64,000 bases of DNA from Ferrovibrio sp035304305 (GTDB lineage Bacteria; Pseudomonadota; Alphaproteobacteria; Ferrovibrionales; Ferrovibrionaceae), in contig NZ_DATGQG010000054.1 of NCBI RefSeq assembly GCF_035304305.1, forward strand, positions 62,001-126,000, read 5' to 3'. The notes under the pieces were generated by a model. It was not told the DNA's origin, made no database searches, and saw only the letters and a program-made list of their open reading frames with translations. A program made the translations under genes and the position numbers. Positions 24,817-32,982 of this stretch are shown here, one piece after another (within the stretch, counting starts at the first letter, position 1; each line of letters begins with the position of its first letter).

Positions 24817-25266
24817 GTGGATCTGGACCAGGGCGTTTATGCGGATCGCGATGCCGGCCAGGATGATGCCGGTCCGGACGATGCCTTCTTCTCCGCCGAC
24901 CCCATTATCGATGTGGAACCGGAGGACCTCGATCCCCGGGAACGCGACGCCGGCCAGTTCTCGGCCCCGCGGCCGCGCCTGACCGAGCGTTTCAACACCG
25001 AAACCACCTTCCAGGGCCTGTCCCTGTCACAACTTGCAGTTCATTCGCTCTGGATCGTCGATTATCTGCGCCATCTCGGAGCGACCGAGATGGCCGACGG
25101 GGACATCGAGTCGCTCGGCCACTGCGCCGACGATCTGGAAGATGCCATCATGATGATGTTCCAGCTCGCCGGCGGCACCCGGCAGGAACTCCGGCAGCGC
25201 TATCAGGACCTCAAGCAGACGTTGCAGGTCCGCCAGCGCATGACTATCGATCCGGGTCACGCCTGA
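24817..25266 (+). CDS. unrecognised acidic protein in the che cluster
   Basis: A 149-residue protein, GTG start. The first 45 residues are strongly acidic and likely disordered (many Asp, Glu, Gly, Pro). From residue 60 on, a helical domain runs through LSLSQLAVHSLWIVDYLRHLGA, IESLGHCADDLEDAIMMMFQLA and a basic C-terminal helix LRQRYQDLKQTLQVRQR. No family is recognised. Its place between the HPt-like gene and STAS-cheY, and in the same direction, suggests a chemosensory accessory. No ribosome site stands out; GTG 24817 is the first start after the predicted promoter. Confidence 0.65.
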   Translation: MDLDQGVYADRDAGQDDAGPDDAFFSADPIIDVEPEDLDPRERDAGQFSAPRPRLTERFNTETTFQGLSLSQLAVHSLWIVDYLRHLGATEMADGDIESLGHCADDLEDAIMMMFQLAGGTRQELRQRYQDLKQTLQVRQRMTIDPGHA

Positions 25267-25432
25267 CCGGGAAATCCGCGGCAAAGTCCCGGTTGGACGT
25301 GCTTTTTTGGTAACCCTCGCCATGATCCCTCTTTCGTCCCGTGGGACCCTCGGCTAGGCTGCCCCGCAAGCCGGATGCCGGAGGCACGGCGGCGGCCAGC
25401 TCCCGTCCGGCGGGGGTTCAGGGGGAAGGCGG

Positions 25433-25747
25433 ATGGAGCCGTTTACGATTACCAAGACGGATGATGCCGTCCAGCTCGGTCTGGTTGCGAGCATGGACCT
25501 GCGGGCCGCCGAGCCCCTGCTGCACACGTTTCACGAAGCCCTGGGTCACAACGGCAAGATCGTCATCGACGCCTCGGCCGTAGACCGGCTGTCGACCCCC
25601 TGCGTCCAGATCCTGCTCTCGGCTGCCCAGCATATGGAGCAGCACAACATTCCCTTCGTGATCCGCTCGCCCAGTGACGCCTTCGTTACCGCCTTCGACG
25701 ACCTGGGGCTGTTCTCGTTTCTCATGAAATGGCCGGTAGAGACATGA
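25433..25747 (+). CDS. STAS-domain protein
   Basis: A 104-residue single STAS domain, the fold of anti-sigma factor antagonists and of small adaptors in some che clusters. The segment VIDASAVDRLSTPCVQILLSAAQHM carries the usual phospho-Ser/Thr position (Ser/Thr in DRLSTPC). It overlaps cheY by four bases (ATGA), so the two are translationally coupled. In related clusters such domains are placed beside cheY-cheA; their role in chemotaxis is not settled. GGGGGAAGG precedes the ATG. Confidence 0.85.
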   Translation: MEPFTITKTDDAVQLGLVASMDLRAAEPLLHTFHEALGHNGKIVIDASAVDRLSTPCVQILLSAAQHMEQHNIPFVIRSPSDAFVTAFDDLGLFSFLMKWPVET

Positions 25748-26112
25748 CCAAAACGGTTCTTACCGTCGACGATTCCAAGACCATGCTGCAGATGCTGCAA
25801 TTCGCGCTGAAGCAGGGTGGCTATCAGGTGATTCAGGGCGAGAACGGGCAGGAAGGCCTCGACCTGCTTGATGCGAACGATAACATCGACGTCATCATCA
25901 CCGACATAAACATGCCGGTGATGGACGGCATCACCTTCATCAAGGAACTGCGGAAAAAGCCCAAGAACAAGGCCACTCCGGTCCTGATTCTGACCACCGA
26001 AAGCAGCCAGGCGAAGAAGCAGGAAGGCCGCGCCGCCGGCGCGACCGGCTGGATCGTCAAGCCGTTCGATCCCGGCAAGCTGCTGGAAGTGATCCGGAAA
26101 GTCAGCCCGTAA
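25744..26112 (+). CDS. cheY: chemotaxis response regulator CheY
   Basis: A 122-residue canonical receiver. The acidic pair is in VLTVDDSKTM, the phospho-acceptor Asp in IITDINMPVMDG, Thr in LILTTESS and Lys in GWIVKPFDP. It should be phosphorylated by the CheA encoded 29 bases downstream and either bind the flagellar switch or act as a phosphate sink. The start ATG 25744 lies inside the STAS gene stop. This is one of two canonical receivers in the cluster, the other being the last gene. Confidence 0.93.
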   Translation: MTKTVLTVDDSKTMLQMLQFALKQGGYQVIQGENGQEGLDLLDANDNIDVIITDINMPVMDGITFIKELRKKPKNKATPVLILTTESSQAKKQEGRAAGATGWIVKPFDPGKLLEVIRKVSP

Positions 26113-26141
26113 GCCGTGGAGCAGAAGCGAGACGCGCCGAA

Positions 26142-28397
26142 ATGGATGATTTAGCCCAGTTCAGACAGACCTTCTTCACCGAGTGCGAGGAACTGCTCGG
26201 CGACCTGGAAGGCCATCTGATGACGCTGCAGGCCGGCGAAGGCGACATTAACACGCTGAACGCCGTCTTCCGCGCCATCCATTCCGTCAAGGGCGGTGCC
26301 GGCGCCTTCGGCTTCGACCGCCTGGTCAACTTCGCCCATATCTTCGAGACCGTTCTCGACCTGATGCGCGACGGCCGGCTCGAGCCGACGCCGGATTCCG
26401 TGCTGCTGGTGCTGCGCTGCGCCGACATCCTCTCCGATCTCGTGCGTGCGGCCCAGAACGACACCGAGCTGCCGCCCGACCATGAGGATGAAGGCCGCAA
26501 GGCGCTGATCGCCCTGGCCGCCTCGATCGGCGTCAATGCCGATCCCAATGCCGCCGACGACGAGCTGGCCGCGCTGGATGCCCAGCTGGCGGCCGGCGGC
26601 CCCGATGCCGTGATTGCGGCCGCGGCCTCTGCCGAGCCGGAGCCGGCCCCTGCGGCCGCAGCCGCCCCGGCCAAGGCGCCGCTGCTGAAATATCTCGTGA
26701 AGTTCACGCCGCGCGACGCGCTGTACCAGCGCGCCAACGAGCCGCTGATCCTGATCCGCGAACTGCGCGAACTGGGCGGCTTCCTCGCCCGCGCCGACGC
26801 CTCCACGATCCCGCCCTTTGACCAGATGCAGGCCGAGGGCGCCTACATCAAGTGGGAATTCGAGATCGAGACCGACAAGGGCGAGCAGGCGATCCGCGAC
26901 GTGTTCGAATTCGTGCTCGATGACTGCGAGCTCGAGGTCACCTGCCTGAATCCGCCGGCCGAGGCGGCGGCGCCCGCAAGCGAGGCGCCGGCCAAGGCGG
27001 AAGCCGCGGAACCCTCTCCGGCTCCGACGGCTGCTGCGGTTACTGCCACACCCAAGCCGCAGGCTGCGGCGGCCGGTACGGCGCCGAAGGCCGAGGCGGC
27101 CAAGCCTGCCGGTACCAAGCCCGCCGGCGCCAAGGCCGAAGGCGCCGCCCCCGAAGGTGGCAAGGCCGTCCGCTCGATCCGCGTCGATCTCGACCGCGTC
27201 GACAAGCTGGTCAACATGGTCGGCGAGCTGGTGATCACCCATGCGATGATCGCGCAGCAGACCGAACACCTGCATGCCGACCAGCATCCCGAACTGGCCA
27301 ACGGCCTCGCCGAGCTGTCGCATCACATCCGCGACCTGCAGGAAAGCGTGATGGCCATGCGCGCCCAGCCGGTGAAGAGCGTGTTTGCGCGCCTGCCCCG
27401 CCTGGTCCGCGAACTGGCGGTAGCGACGAACAAGAAGATCCGCCTCGACATGAGCGGCGAGAACACCGAGATCGACAAGACGGTGATCGAGCAGCTGGGT
27501 GATCCGCTGACCCACATGATCCGCAATTCCTGCGATCACGGCATCGAGACGCCGGAGGAACGCATCGCCGCCGGCAAGCCGGCGGAAGGCGTGATCCACG
27601 TCTCGGCCGACCAGCGCGGCGGCCGCATCGTCATCGAGATCAGCGACGACGGCCGCGGCATCAACCGCGACAAGGTGATGAAGAAGGCACTGGAGAAGAA
27701 ACTGATTCCGCCCGATGCGGTCCTGAGCAACGAGGAGATCGACAACCTGATCTTCCTGCCGGGCTTCTCCACCGCCGATACGGTGTCGAACATTTCCGGC
27801 CGCGGCGTCGGCATGGACGTCGTGCGCCAGAACATCCAGTCGCTTGGCGGCCGCGTGCACATCCAGTCGCGCCCCGGCCAGGGCTCGTCCTTCATCCTGA
27901 CCCTGCCGCTGACGCTGGCGGTGCTGGACGGCATGGTGCTCAAGGTCGGCGACCAGTCCTACATCCTGCCGCTGGCCAATATCGTGGAAAGCCTGCGGCC
28001 GGAGCCGGACCAGATCAACATGGTGGCGAATTCCAGCGAGGTGCTGCGGATCCGCGGCGAATACGTGCCGCTGGTCTACCTGCACCGCATCTTCAAGGTG
28101 CAGAACGGCATCGACGATCCGACCAAGGCCCTGGTGATCATCGTCGAGCTGGAAGACGGCTCCAAGATGGGCCTGGTGGTGGACGAGATCATCGGCCAGC
28201 AGCAGGTCGTGATCAAAAGCCTGGAGGAGAACTTCGATCCGATCCGCGGCGTCGGCGCGGCGACCATCCTCGGCAACGGCCGCGTCTCGCTCATCCTCGA
28301 TGTTGCGGGAATCAAGCATATTGCCGAGAATGAGACGCAGCGGCCGGGCAATCAGAACCGGCAACTCGCCGCACCGGCCCTGCAGGCCAGCGCGTAA
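26142..28397 (+). CDS. cheA: chemotaxis histidine kinase CheA
   Basis: A 751-residue soluble kinase. Domains in order: P1 HPt with phospho-His47 in AIHSVKGGAGAFGF; a long Ala/Pro linker; a receiver-binding P2-like domain (about 185-270); a second Ala/Lys/Pro linker; P3 dimerisation beginning RSIRVDLDRVDKLVNMVGEL; the P4 ATPase with N box MIRNSCDHGIE, G1 ISDDGRGIN and G2 GRGVGMDVV; and the P5 CheW-like domain to the end. It receives receptor signals through CheW and phosphorylates CheY and CheB. Its P2 is followed by the pattern seen in alphaproteobacterial CheA. It is cotranscribed with cheW, cheR, cheB and cheY. Confidence 0.95.
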   Translation: MDDLAQFRQTFFTECEELLGDLEGHLMTLQAGEGDINTLNAVFRAIHSVKGGAGAFGFDRLVNFAHIFETVLDLMRDGRLEPTPDSVLLVLRCADILSDLVRAAQNDTELPPDHEDEGRKALIALAASIGVNADPNAADDELAALDAQLAAGGPDAVIAAAASAEPEPAPAAAAAPAKAPLLKYLVKFTPRDALYQRANEPLILIRELRELGGFLARADASTIPPFDQMQAEGAYIKWEFEIETDKGEQAIRDVFEFVLDDCELEVTCLNPPAEAAAPASEAPAKAEAAEPSPAPTAAAVTATPKPQAAAAGTAPKAEAAKPAGTKPAGAKAEGAAPEGGKAVRSIRVDLDRVDKLVNMVGELVITHAMIAQQTEHLHADQHPELANGLAELSHHIRDLQESVMAMRAQPVKSVFARLPRLVRELAVATNKKIRLDMSGENTEIDKTVIEQLGDPLTHMIRNSCDHGIETPEERIAAGKPAEGVIHVSADQRGGRIVIEISDDGRGINRDKVMKKALEKKLIPPDAVLSNEEIDNLIFLPGFSTADTVSNISGRGVGMDVVRQNIQSLGGRVHIQSRPGQGSSFILTLPLTLAVLDGMVLKVGDQSYILPLANIVESLRPEPDQINMVANSSEVLRIRGEYVPLVYLHRIFKVQNGIDDPTKALVIIVELEDGSKMGLVVDEIIGQQQVVIKSLEENFDPIRGVGAATILGNGRVSLILDVAGIKHIAENETQRPGNQNRQLAAPALQASA

Positions 28398-28412
28398 AGG
28401 GTGGAGTAGGTA

Positions 28413-28949
28413 ATGACAGCCGCAGAACAGAGCAGCGAGCAGCAGGCCCGGTCGAGCCGTACCGTGCAGCTTGTCTCCTTCACGGTTGGCAACGAGGAAT
28501 ACGGCGTCGACATCATGGCCGTGCGCGAGATCCGCGCCTGGTCGGAAACCACGCCGCTGCCGAACACGCCCGAGGTGGTCCGCGGCGTCATCAACATGCG
28601 CGGCGCCATCGTGCCGATTTTCGACCTGCGTGCCCGCTTCGGCATGCCGCGCACCGAGCCCGACAAGTACAACGTCGTCATCATCGTGTCGGTGGCGTCG
28701 CGGATTGTCGGCATCCTGGTCGACGCGGTTTCCGACATCATCACGATCAACGAGGACGAGATCCGCGCCATGCCGAGCATGGAGCAGGTCAACGGCGTCG
28801 GCTTCATGGAAGGCCTGATCACCGTCGGCGAGCGCATGGTCGGCCTCATCGGCCTGGAGCGGATGTTCTCCGGCCGCATGCTGGAAGCCGCCGACAGCAG
28901 CACCCGCCCGATGCTGAGTAGCCCCTCCGAGCAGGCCAGCGCCGCCTGA
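28413..28949 (+). CDS. cheW: chemotaxis adaptor CheW
   Basis: A 178-residue CheW domain joining receptors to CheA. It shows VSFTVGNEEYGVDIMAVREIR, the LPNTPEVVRGVINMRGAIVPIFDLRARFGM core with the conserved Arg, and GILVDAVSDIITI. A short disordered N-terminus and a 25-residue C-terminal tail flank it. It lies 15 bases after cheA with GGAGTAGG upstream. Confidence 0.95.
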   Translation: MTAAEQSSEQQARSSRTVQLVSFTVGNEEYGVDIMAVREIRAWSETTPLPNTPEVVRGVINMRGAIVPIFDLRARFGMPRTEPDKYNVVIIVSVASRIVGILVDAVSDIITINEDEIRAMPSMEQVNGVGFMEGLITVGERMVGLIGLERMFSGRMLEAADSSTRPMLSSPSEQASAA

Positions 28950-28971
28950 ACCCGGTCGCCCGGACAGATCG

Positions 28972-29856
28972 ATGAACGCCGACATCCGCACGCGCCTCGA
29001 AAAGGGGATTGTGGACGCGCCCGGACCCGAGGATCGCGAATTCAGCTTTTCGGGCGAGGATTACGCCTTCCTGCGCGCCATGCTGAAGGAGCGCACCGGA
29101 ATCGAGCTCGGGCCGACCAAGCACAACATGGTCTATGCCCGGCTGGCCAAGCGGCTGCGCCGCCTCGGCATGCAGAGTTTCCGGCAGTATATCGAGTTCA
29201 TCGGCTCCGATGCCGGCCGTGAGGAACTCGGCGCCACGCTGAATGCGCTGACCACCAACCTCACCAAGTTCTTCCGCGAGAACCACCATTTCGAGCATCT
29301 CGCCGGCCAGGCGCTGCAGGAGATCCGCGCCCGCGCCGCGACGGGCGGCCGCCGGCTGCGCATCTGGTCAGCCGGCTGTTCCTCGGGCGAGGAACCCTAC
29401 TCGATCGCCATCACGCTGCTGCGCGCGATGCCCGACATCAAACAGTGGGATGCGAGAATCCTCGCGACCGACATCGACACCGAGATGGTGCGGCGCGGTG
29501 CCGAAGGCGTCTACAATGCCAGCGCGCTGGAAGGCATTCCCCACGAGATCGCTTCGAAGTATTTCGAGCCGCACGGGCCGGACAAGGTCAGGCTCTGCGC
29601 CGAGGCACGGGCGCTGATCAGCTTCAAATACCTCAACCTGATCGAACCCTGGCCGATGAAGGGCCCGTTCGACGTGATCTTCTGCCGCAACGTGGTGATC
29701 TACTTCGACAAGGACACCCAGCGCACGCTGTTCGACCGCTACGCCAACCTGCTGGCGCCCGGCGGCTTTCTCTACATCGGCCATTCGGAAAACCTGTTCG
29801 GCATCACCGAGCGGTTCAAGCTGCTCGGCCGCAACATCCATCGCAAGATCGCGTGA
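28972..29856 (+). CDS. cheR: chemoreceptor methyltransferase CheR
   Basis: A 294-residue SAM-dependent methyltransferase that methylates receptor glutamates. The N-terminal helical domain contains YAFLRAMLKERTGIELGPTKHNMVYARL; the catalytic domain has RIWSAGCSSGEEPYSIA, LATDIDTEMVRRG and DVIFCRNVVIYFD; the end GGFLYIGHSENLFGIT is standard. The last four bases overlap the cheB start (GTGA), indicating coupled translation of the opposing modification enzymes. Confidence 0.96.
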   Translation: MNADIRTRLEKGIVDAPGPEDREFSFSGEDYAFLRAMLKERTGIELGPTKHNMVYARLAKRLRRLGMQSFRQYIEFIGSDAGREELGATLNALTTNLTKFFRENHHFEHLAGQALQEIRARAATGGRRLRIWSAGCSSGEEPYSIAITLLRAMPDIKQWDARILATDIDTEMVRRGAEGVYNASALEGIPHEIASKYFEPHGPDKVRLCAEARALISFKYLNLIEPWPMKGPFDVIFCRNVVIYFDKDTQRTLFDRYANLLAPGGFLYIGHSENLFGITERFKLLGRNIHRKIA

Positions 29857-30917
29857 GGCCCTCATTGGCTGGCAAGAAAATCCGGGTCCTTATCGTCGAT
29901 GACAGCGCGCTGATCCGCCAGCTGCTGACCGCCGCACTGTCCAGCGACCCCGAAATCGAGGTGGTGGGCGCCGCGCCCGACCCGCTGATCGCCCGGAGCA
30001 TGATCAAGGAACTGAATCCGGACGTGCTCACGCTGGACGTCGAGATGCCGAACATGGACGGCATCTCCTTCCTCGAGAAGATCATGCGGCTGCGGCCGAT
30101 GCCGGTGGTGATGGTCTCGACGCTGACCCAGAAGGGCGCCGCGATCACCATGCAGGCGCTGGAAATGGGCGCCGTCGACTTCGTCCCGAAGCCGACCCTG
30201 GACATCAAGCATGCGCTGGAGGAGATCCGCCACGAGCTGATCGCCAAGGTCAAGACCGCCTCGACCGCCCGCGTGGTGGCGCGTTCCAGGCCGGCCGAAG
30301 GCCAGGCGACCCGGCGGCTGACGCCGGGTCCGGGCTTCACCTCCACGGACATCATCGTGGCGATCGGCTCCTCCACCGGCGGTGTCGAGGCGCTGAAGGA
30401 GGTCATCACCATCCTGCCGCCGGACAGCCCGCCGATCCTGATCACCCAGCATATGCCGCCGCGCTTCACCGGCAGCTTTGCCGCCCGCCTGGACAGCCTT
30501 TCGGCGGTCACGGTGACCGAGGCCAAGGACAATGTCCGGGTGTTTCCCGGCCACGTATATATTGCTCCGGGCGACTATCACCTGACGCTGCACCGCTCGG
30601 GGGGCCACTATTACACCAAGCTTAACCATGATCCGCCGGTCTCCGGCCACCGCCCCTCCGTCGACGTCCTGTTCAGCTCGGTCGCCGAGCATGCCGGCCA
30701 TAATGCGATCGGGGTCATCCTGACCGGCATGGGCAAGGACGGTGCCGTGGGGCTCAAGAAGATGCTCGATGCGGGCGCCCAGACCATCGGTCAGGACGAG
30801 TCGACCAGCCTGGTCTACGGCATGCCCAAGGCAGCGAAACTGATGGGCGGGGTACAGGCAGAGGTAGCGATCGGGCAGATCGCGGCCGAGATCCTGAACC
30901 GGTGCAAACAGCGTTGA
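29853..30917 (+). CDS. cheB: protein-glutamate methylesterase/deamidase CheB
   Basis: A 354-residue two-domain enzyme. The receiver has VLIVDDSALI, LTLDVEMPNMDG (Asp acceptor) and DFVPKPT (Lys). The esterase has the nucleophile in IGSSTGGVEAL, His in ITQHMPPRFTGSFA and Asp in LTGMGKDGAVGL. CheB removes methyl groups from chemoreceptors when phosphorylated by CheA. Start is uncertain: GTG 29853 overlaps the cheR stop, while TTG 29865 has GAGG six bases upstream; the longer is listed. The frame continues far upstream inside cheR but is a shadow there. Confidence 0.94.
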   Translation: MRPSLAGKKIRVLIVDDSALIRQLLTAALSSDPEIEVVGAAPDPLIARSMIKELNPDVLTLDVEMPNMDGISFLEKIMRLRPMPVVMVSTLTQKGAAITMQALEMGAVDFVPKPTLDIKHALEEIRHELIAKVKTASTARVVARSRPAEGQATRRLTPGPGFTSTDIIVAIGSSTGGVEALKEVITILPPDSPPILITQHMPPRFTGSFAARLDSLSAVTVTEAKDNVRVFPGHVYIAPGDYHLTLHRSGGHYYTKLNHDPPVSGHRPSVDVLFSSVAEHAGHNAIGVILTGMGKDGAVGLKKMLDAGAQTIGQDESTSLVYGMPKAAKLMGGVQAEVAIGQIAAEILNRCKQR

Positions 30918-31019
30918 GAAAGCTCGTTTTTTAAGCTAGATAGCGGGTATCAAGGGCGCATCAGGCGCGGCGGCGCGGGCCAGGAAGGCCCGGCTTGATT
31001 GAAAGGATGTGAGGGGCAG

Positions 31020-31412
31020 ATGCCTTCGGCCAGTACACTCCGGGTTCTGATCGTAGACGACCAGATGAGCATGCGCGGCATCGCTCGCTACTGCCTGCAG
31101 GAAATCGGCATCAGGAACGTCGTCGAAGCGAAGAACGGCGCGGAAGCCCTGACAGCGATGAATTCCAACAAGTTCGACCTGATCATCTCGGACTGGAACA
31201 TGGACGGGATGGACGGACTGACCCTGCTGAAGACAATCCGCAGCAATCCGCTCACCAAGCGCATGCCCTTCATCATGGCGACCGGCCAGCGCGACACCGA
31301 AATGGTGAAGACCGCGATCCAGGCCGGCGTGAACAATTACATGGTCAAGCCCTTCAACGCCGCGACGATGCGCCAGAAGATCGAAGCGGTGCTCGGAAAG
31401 CTCGGCGCGTAA
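31020..31412 (+). CDS. second chemotaxis response regulator CheY
   Basis: A 130-residue canonical receiver with VLIVDDQMSM, acceptor Asp in IISDWNMDGMDGL, Thr in FIMATGQ and Lys in NYMVKPFN. It resembles the CheY that contacts FliM in flagellate alphaproteobacteria (SDWNM pattern) more closely than the upstream CheY does. GAGGGG lies just before ATG 31020; a TTG 21 bases earlier is less likely. It is the last che gene, 102 bases after cheB, and may have its own promoter. A MarR-type gene follows four bases later. Confidence 0.92.
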   Translation: MPSASTLRVLIVDDQMSMRGIARYCLQEIGIRNVVEAKNGAEALTAMNSNKFDLIISDWNMDGMDGLTLLKTIRSNPLTKRMPFIMATGQRDTEMVKTAIQAGVNNYMVKPFNAATMRQKIEAVLGKLGA

Positions 31413-31415
31413 GGC

Positions 31416-31943
31416 ATGCCGAATCCGGCAGGCATGGCGGCCCAGTCCCCTCCTGCCGCTTCCGCGGAGCCCGGCGTGCCGCTGCGGTTGGACGATTATC
31501 TTCCCTATCTGATCAATCGCGCCGGCGTAGCGATGGCTGCGCGCTTCAGTGCCGTGCTGCGCCGCGAGGGCATCTCGCTGCCCGACTGGCGCGTGCTGGC
31601 CGCCCTGCGCGAGCGCAACGGCCAGCGGCTCACCGAACTCGCCTGCCGCACCAGCATCGAGATCTCCACCCTGTCACGGCTCGTCAGCAGCCTGGAGGCC
31701 GGCGGCCTGGTGACCCGTGACCGCGATACCGAGGACGCGCGTGCCATCGCAATCCGGATCTCGCCGGCCGGCGAAGACCTGAGCGCCCGCCTCACACCGG
31801 TGGCGCAGAATCTGGAAAAGACGGCCCTGGCGGGCCTGAGCGAAACGGAAGCGCAGCAGCTCAAGGAGCTGTTGCATCGCGTCTTCGACAATCTGGACGC
31901 CGTGCCCGCCGTCGACGCCGAGACCGTTACCGGCGCGCGCTAG
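31416..31943 (+). CDS. MarR family transcriptional regulator
   Basis: A 175-residue winged-helix protein. The core ARFSAVLRREGISLPDWRVLAALRE, the recognition helix region TSIEISTLSRLVSSLEAGGLV and the wing RDRDTEDARAIAIRIS are typical MarR. A 25-residue disordered N-terminus precedes it. It follows the second cheY by three bases, so it may be read from the che message, although MarR proteins usually regulate neighbouring genes. Its stop overlaps the convergent lysophospholipase stop by three bases. The target is not visible. Confidence 0.88.
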   Translation: MPNPAGMAAQSPPAASAEPGVPLRLDDYLPYLINRAGVAMAARFSAVLRREGISLPDWRVLAALRERNGQRLTELACRTSIEISTLSRLVSSLEAGGLVTRDRDTEDARAIAIRISPAGEDLSARLTPVAQNLEKTALAGLSETEAQQLKELLHRVFDNLDAVPAVDAETVTGAR

Positions 31944-32875
31944 CCGGTTCCCAGACAGCGCTCCAGGAAGGCCACGATATCGGCCGTCACCGCATCGCGG
32001 TTGGTCTCGTTCAGCAGTTCGTGGCGGGCCTTGTCGTAGAAGCGGCTTTCGACCCGGTTCAGACCTGCCGCCCCATAGGCCTCCAGCAATTGCCGCAGGC
32101 CCTTGCCACCGCCCGAAACCGGGTCGTGAGTGCCGGCAATCACCAGCACCGGCAGCGTCTTCGGAATCCGCGCCTGGTTCGCCGGCCGCGCCATGGCATC
32201 CAGGCCATCGAGGAAATCGATCCAGGACTGCACGGTGATGGGGAAGCCGCAGAAGGGATCGGCGACATATTTGTCGACTTCGGCGGCGTCCCGCGACAAC
32301 CAGTCGAACGGCGTGCGCGACGGTTCGAAGCGCCTGTTGAAGGCGCCGAAGGACATGTTGTGGATCAGCATGCTGATGCCCCGCCGGCCCAGCCGCAGAC
32401 GTTCCAGCCGCGCGATCAGGCGGCCGAGCACGGCAATCGCCGGCGGCTTGCCGCTGGAGGCGCAGAGCACGCAGCCGGCCAGCCGCGAGCCGTATTCATG
32501 CAGGAACTGCTGCGCCATGAAGGATCCCATGGAATGGCCGAACAGCAGCAGCTTCAGCCCCGGATGGCGCTGCCGCGCCAGTTCGCCCGCGGCGGCGAGA
32601 TCGACGACTGCGCGGTTCCAGCCGTCCCGGTCGGCGAAATGGCCCAGCCCGGCGCTGCCGCGCGCCGAATGGCCATGGCCCCGGTGGTCGAAGGCATAGA
32701 CGGCGAATCCCGCCTGGTTCAGCGCCGCGGCAAAACGCGCATACCGCCCGGCATGCTCGGCCATGCCATGGGCGATCAGCACGATGGCCCGCGGCGTGCC
32801 GGCGGGAAGCCATTCGTAGCCCTGCAGCAGCAGCCCGTCGGCCGGTGAGGTCAGGGTGATGTTCGGCTGCGTCAT
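31940..32875 (-). CDS. alpha/beta hydrolase, lysophospholipase / monoacylglycerol lipase-like
   Basis: A 311-residue alpha/beta hydrolase of the PldB/MGL group (Hydrolase_4). The early signature HGMAEHAGRYARFA and AFDHRGHGHS precede the nucleophile elbow GHSMGSFM; the acid is in VIAGTHDPVSGG and the His in DKARHELLNE. Family members hydrolyse monoacylglycerols or lysophospholipids. There is no signal peptide, so it should be cytoplasmic or membrane-associated. It diverges from the aminotransferase gene. Confidence 0.9.
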   Translation of the reverse strand: MTQPNITLTSPADGLLLQGYEWLPAGTPRAIVLIAHGMAEHAGRYARFAAALNQAGFAVYAFDHRGHGHSARGSAGLGHFADRDGWNRAVVDLAAAGELARQRHPGLKLLLFGHSMGSFMAQQFLHEYGSRLAGCVLCASSGKPPAIAVLGRLIARLERLRLGRRGISMLIHNMSFGAFNRRFEPSRTPFDWLSRDAAEVDKYVADPFCGFPITVQSWIDFLDGLDAMARPANQARIPKTLPVLVIAGTHDPVSGGGKGLRQLLEAYGAAGLNRVESRFYDKARHELLNETNRDAVTADIVAFLERCLGTG

Positions 32876-32930
32876 GGCGCGACTCTAGCGGCCCCTCCGC
32901 CCGGCGCACAGAGCCGGAGATGCGCGCTTT

Positions 32931-32959
32931 TTGACAGGCGCGGCTTTTCGCCGTCTACT
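32931..32959 (+). promoter_or_regulatory. predicted promoter for the class III aminotransferase
   Basis: A consensus -35 TTGACA (32931-32936) and TCTACT (32954-32959) are spaced by 17 bases, with the start codon 23 bases further at 32983. Confidence 0.6.
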
Positions 32960-32982
32960 GACGGTCCCCCCGGAGGACGCCA

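Noticed and set aside
26151..28991. A 946-codon minus-strand frame opposite cheA and cheW
   Set aside because: Antisense shadow of clear CheA and CheW genes with the same His/Asp/Arg-rich composition.
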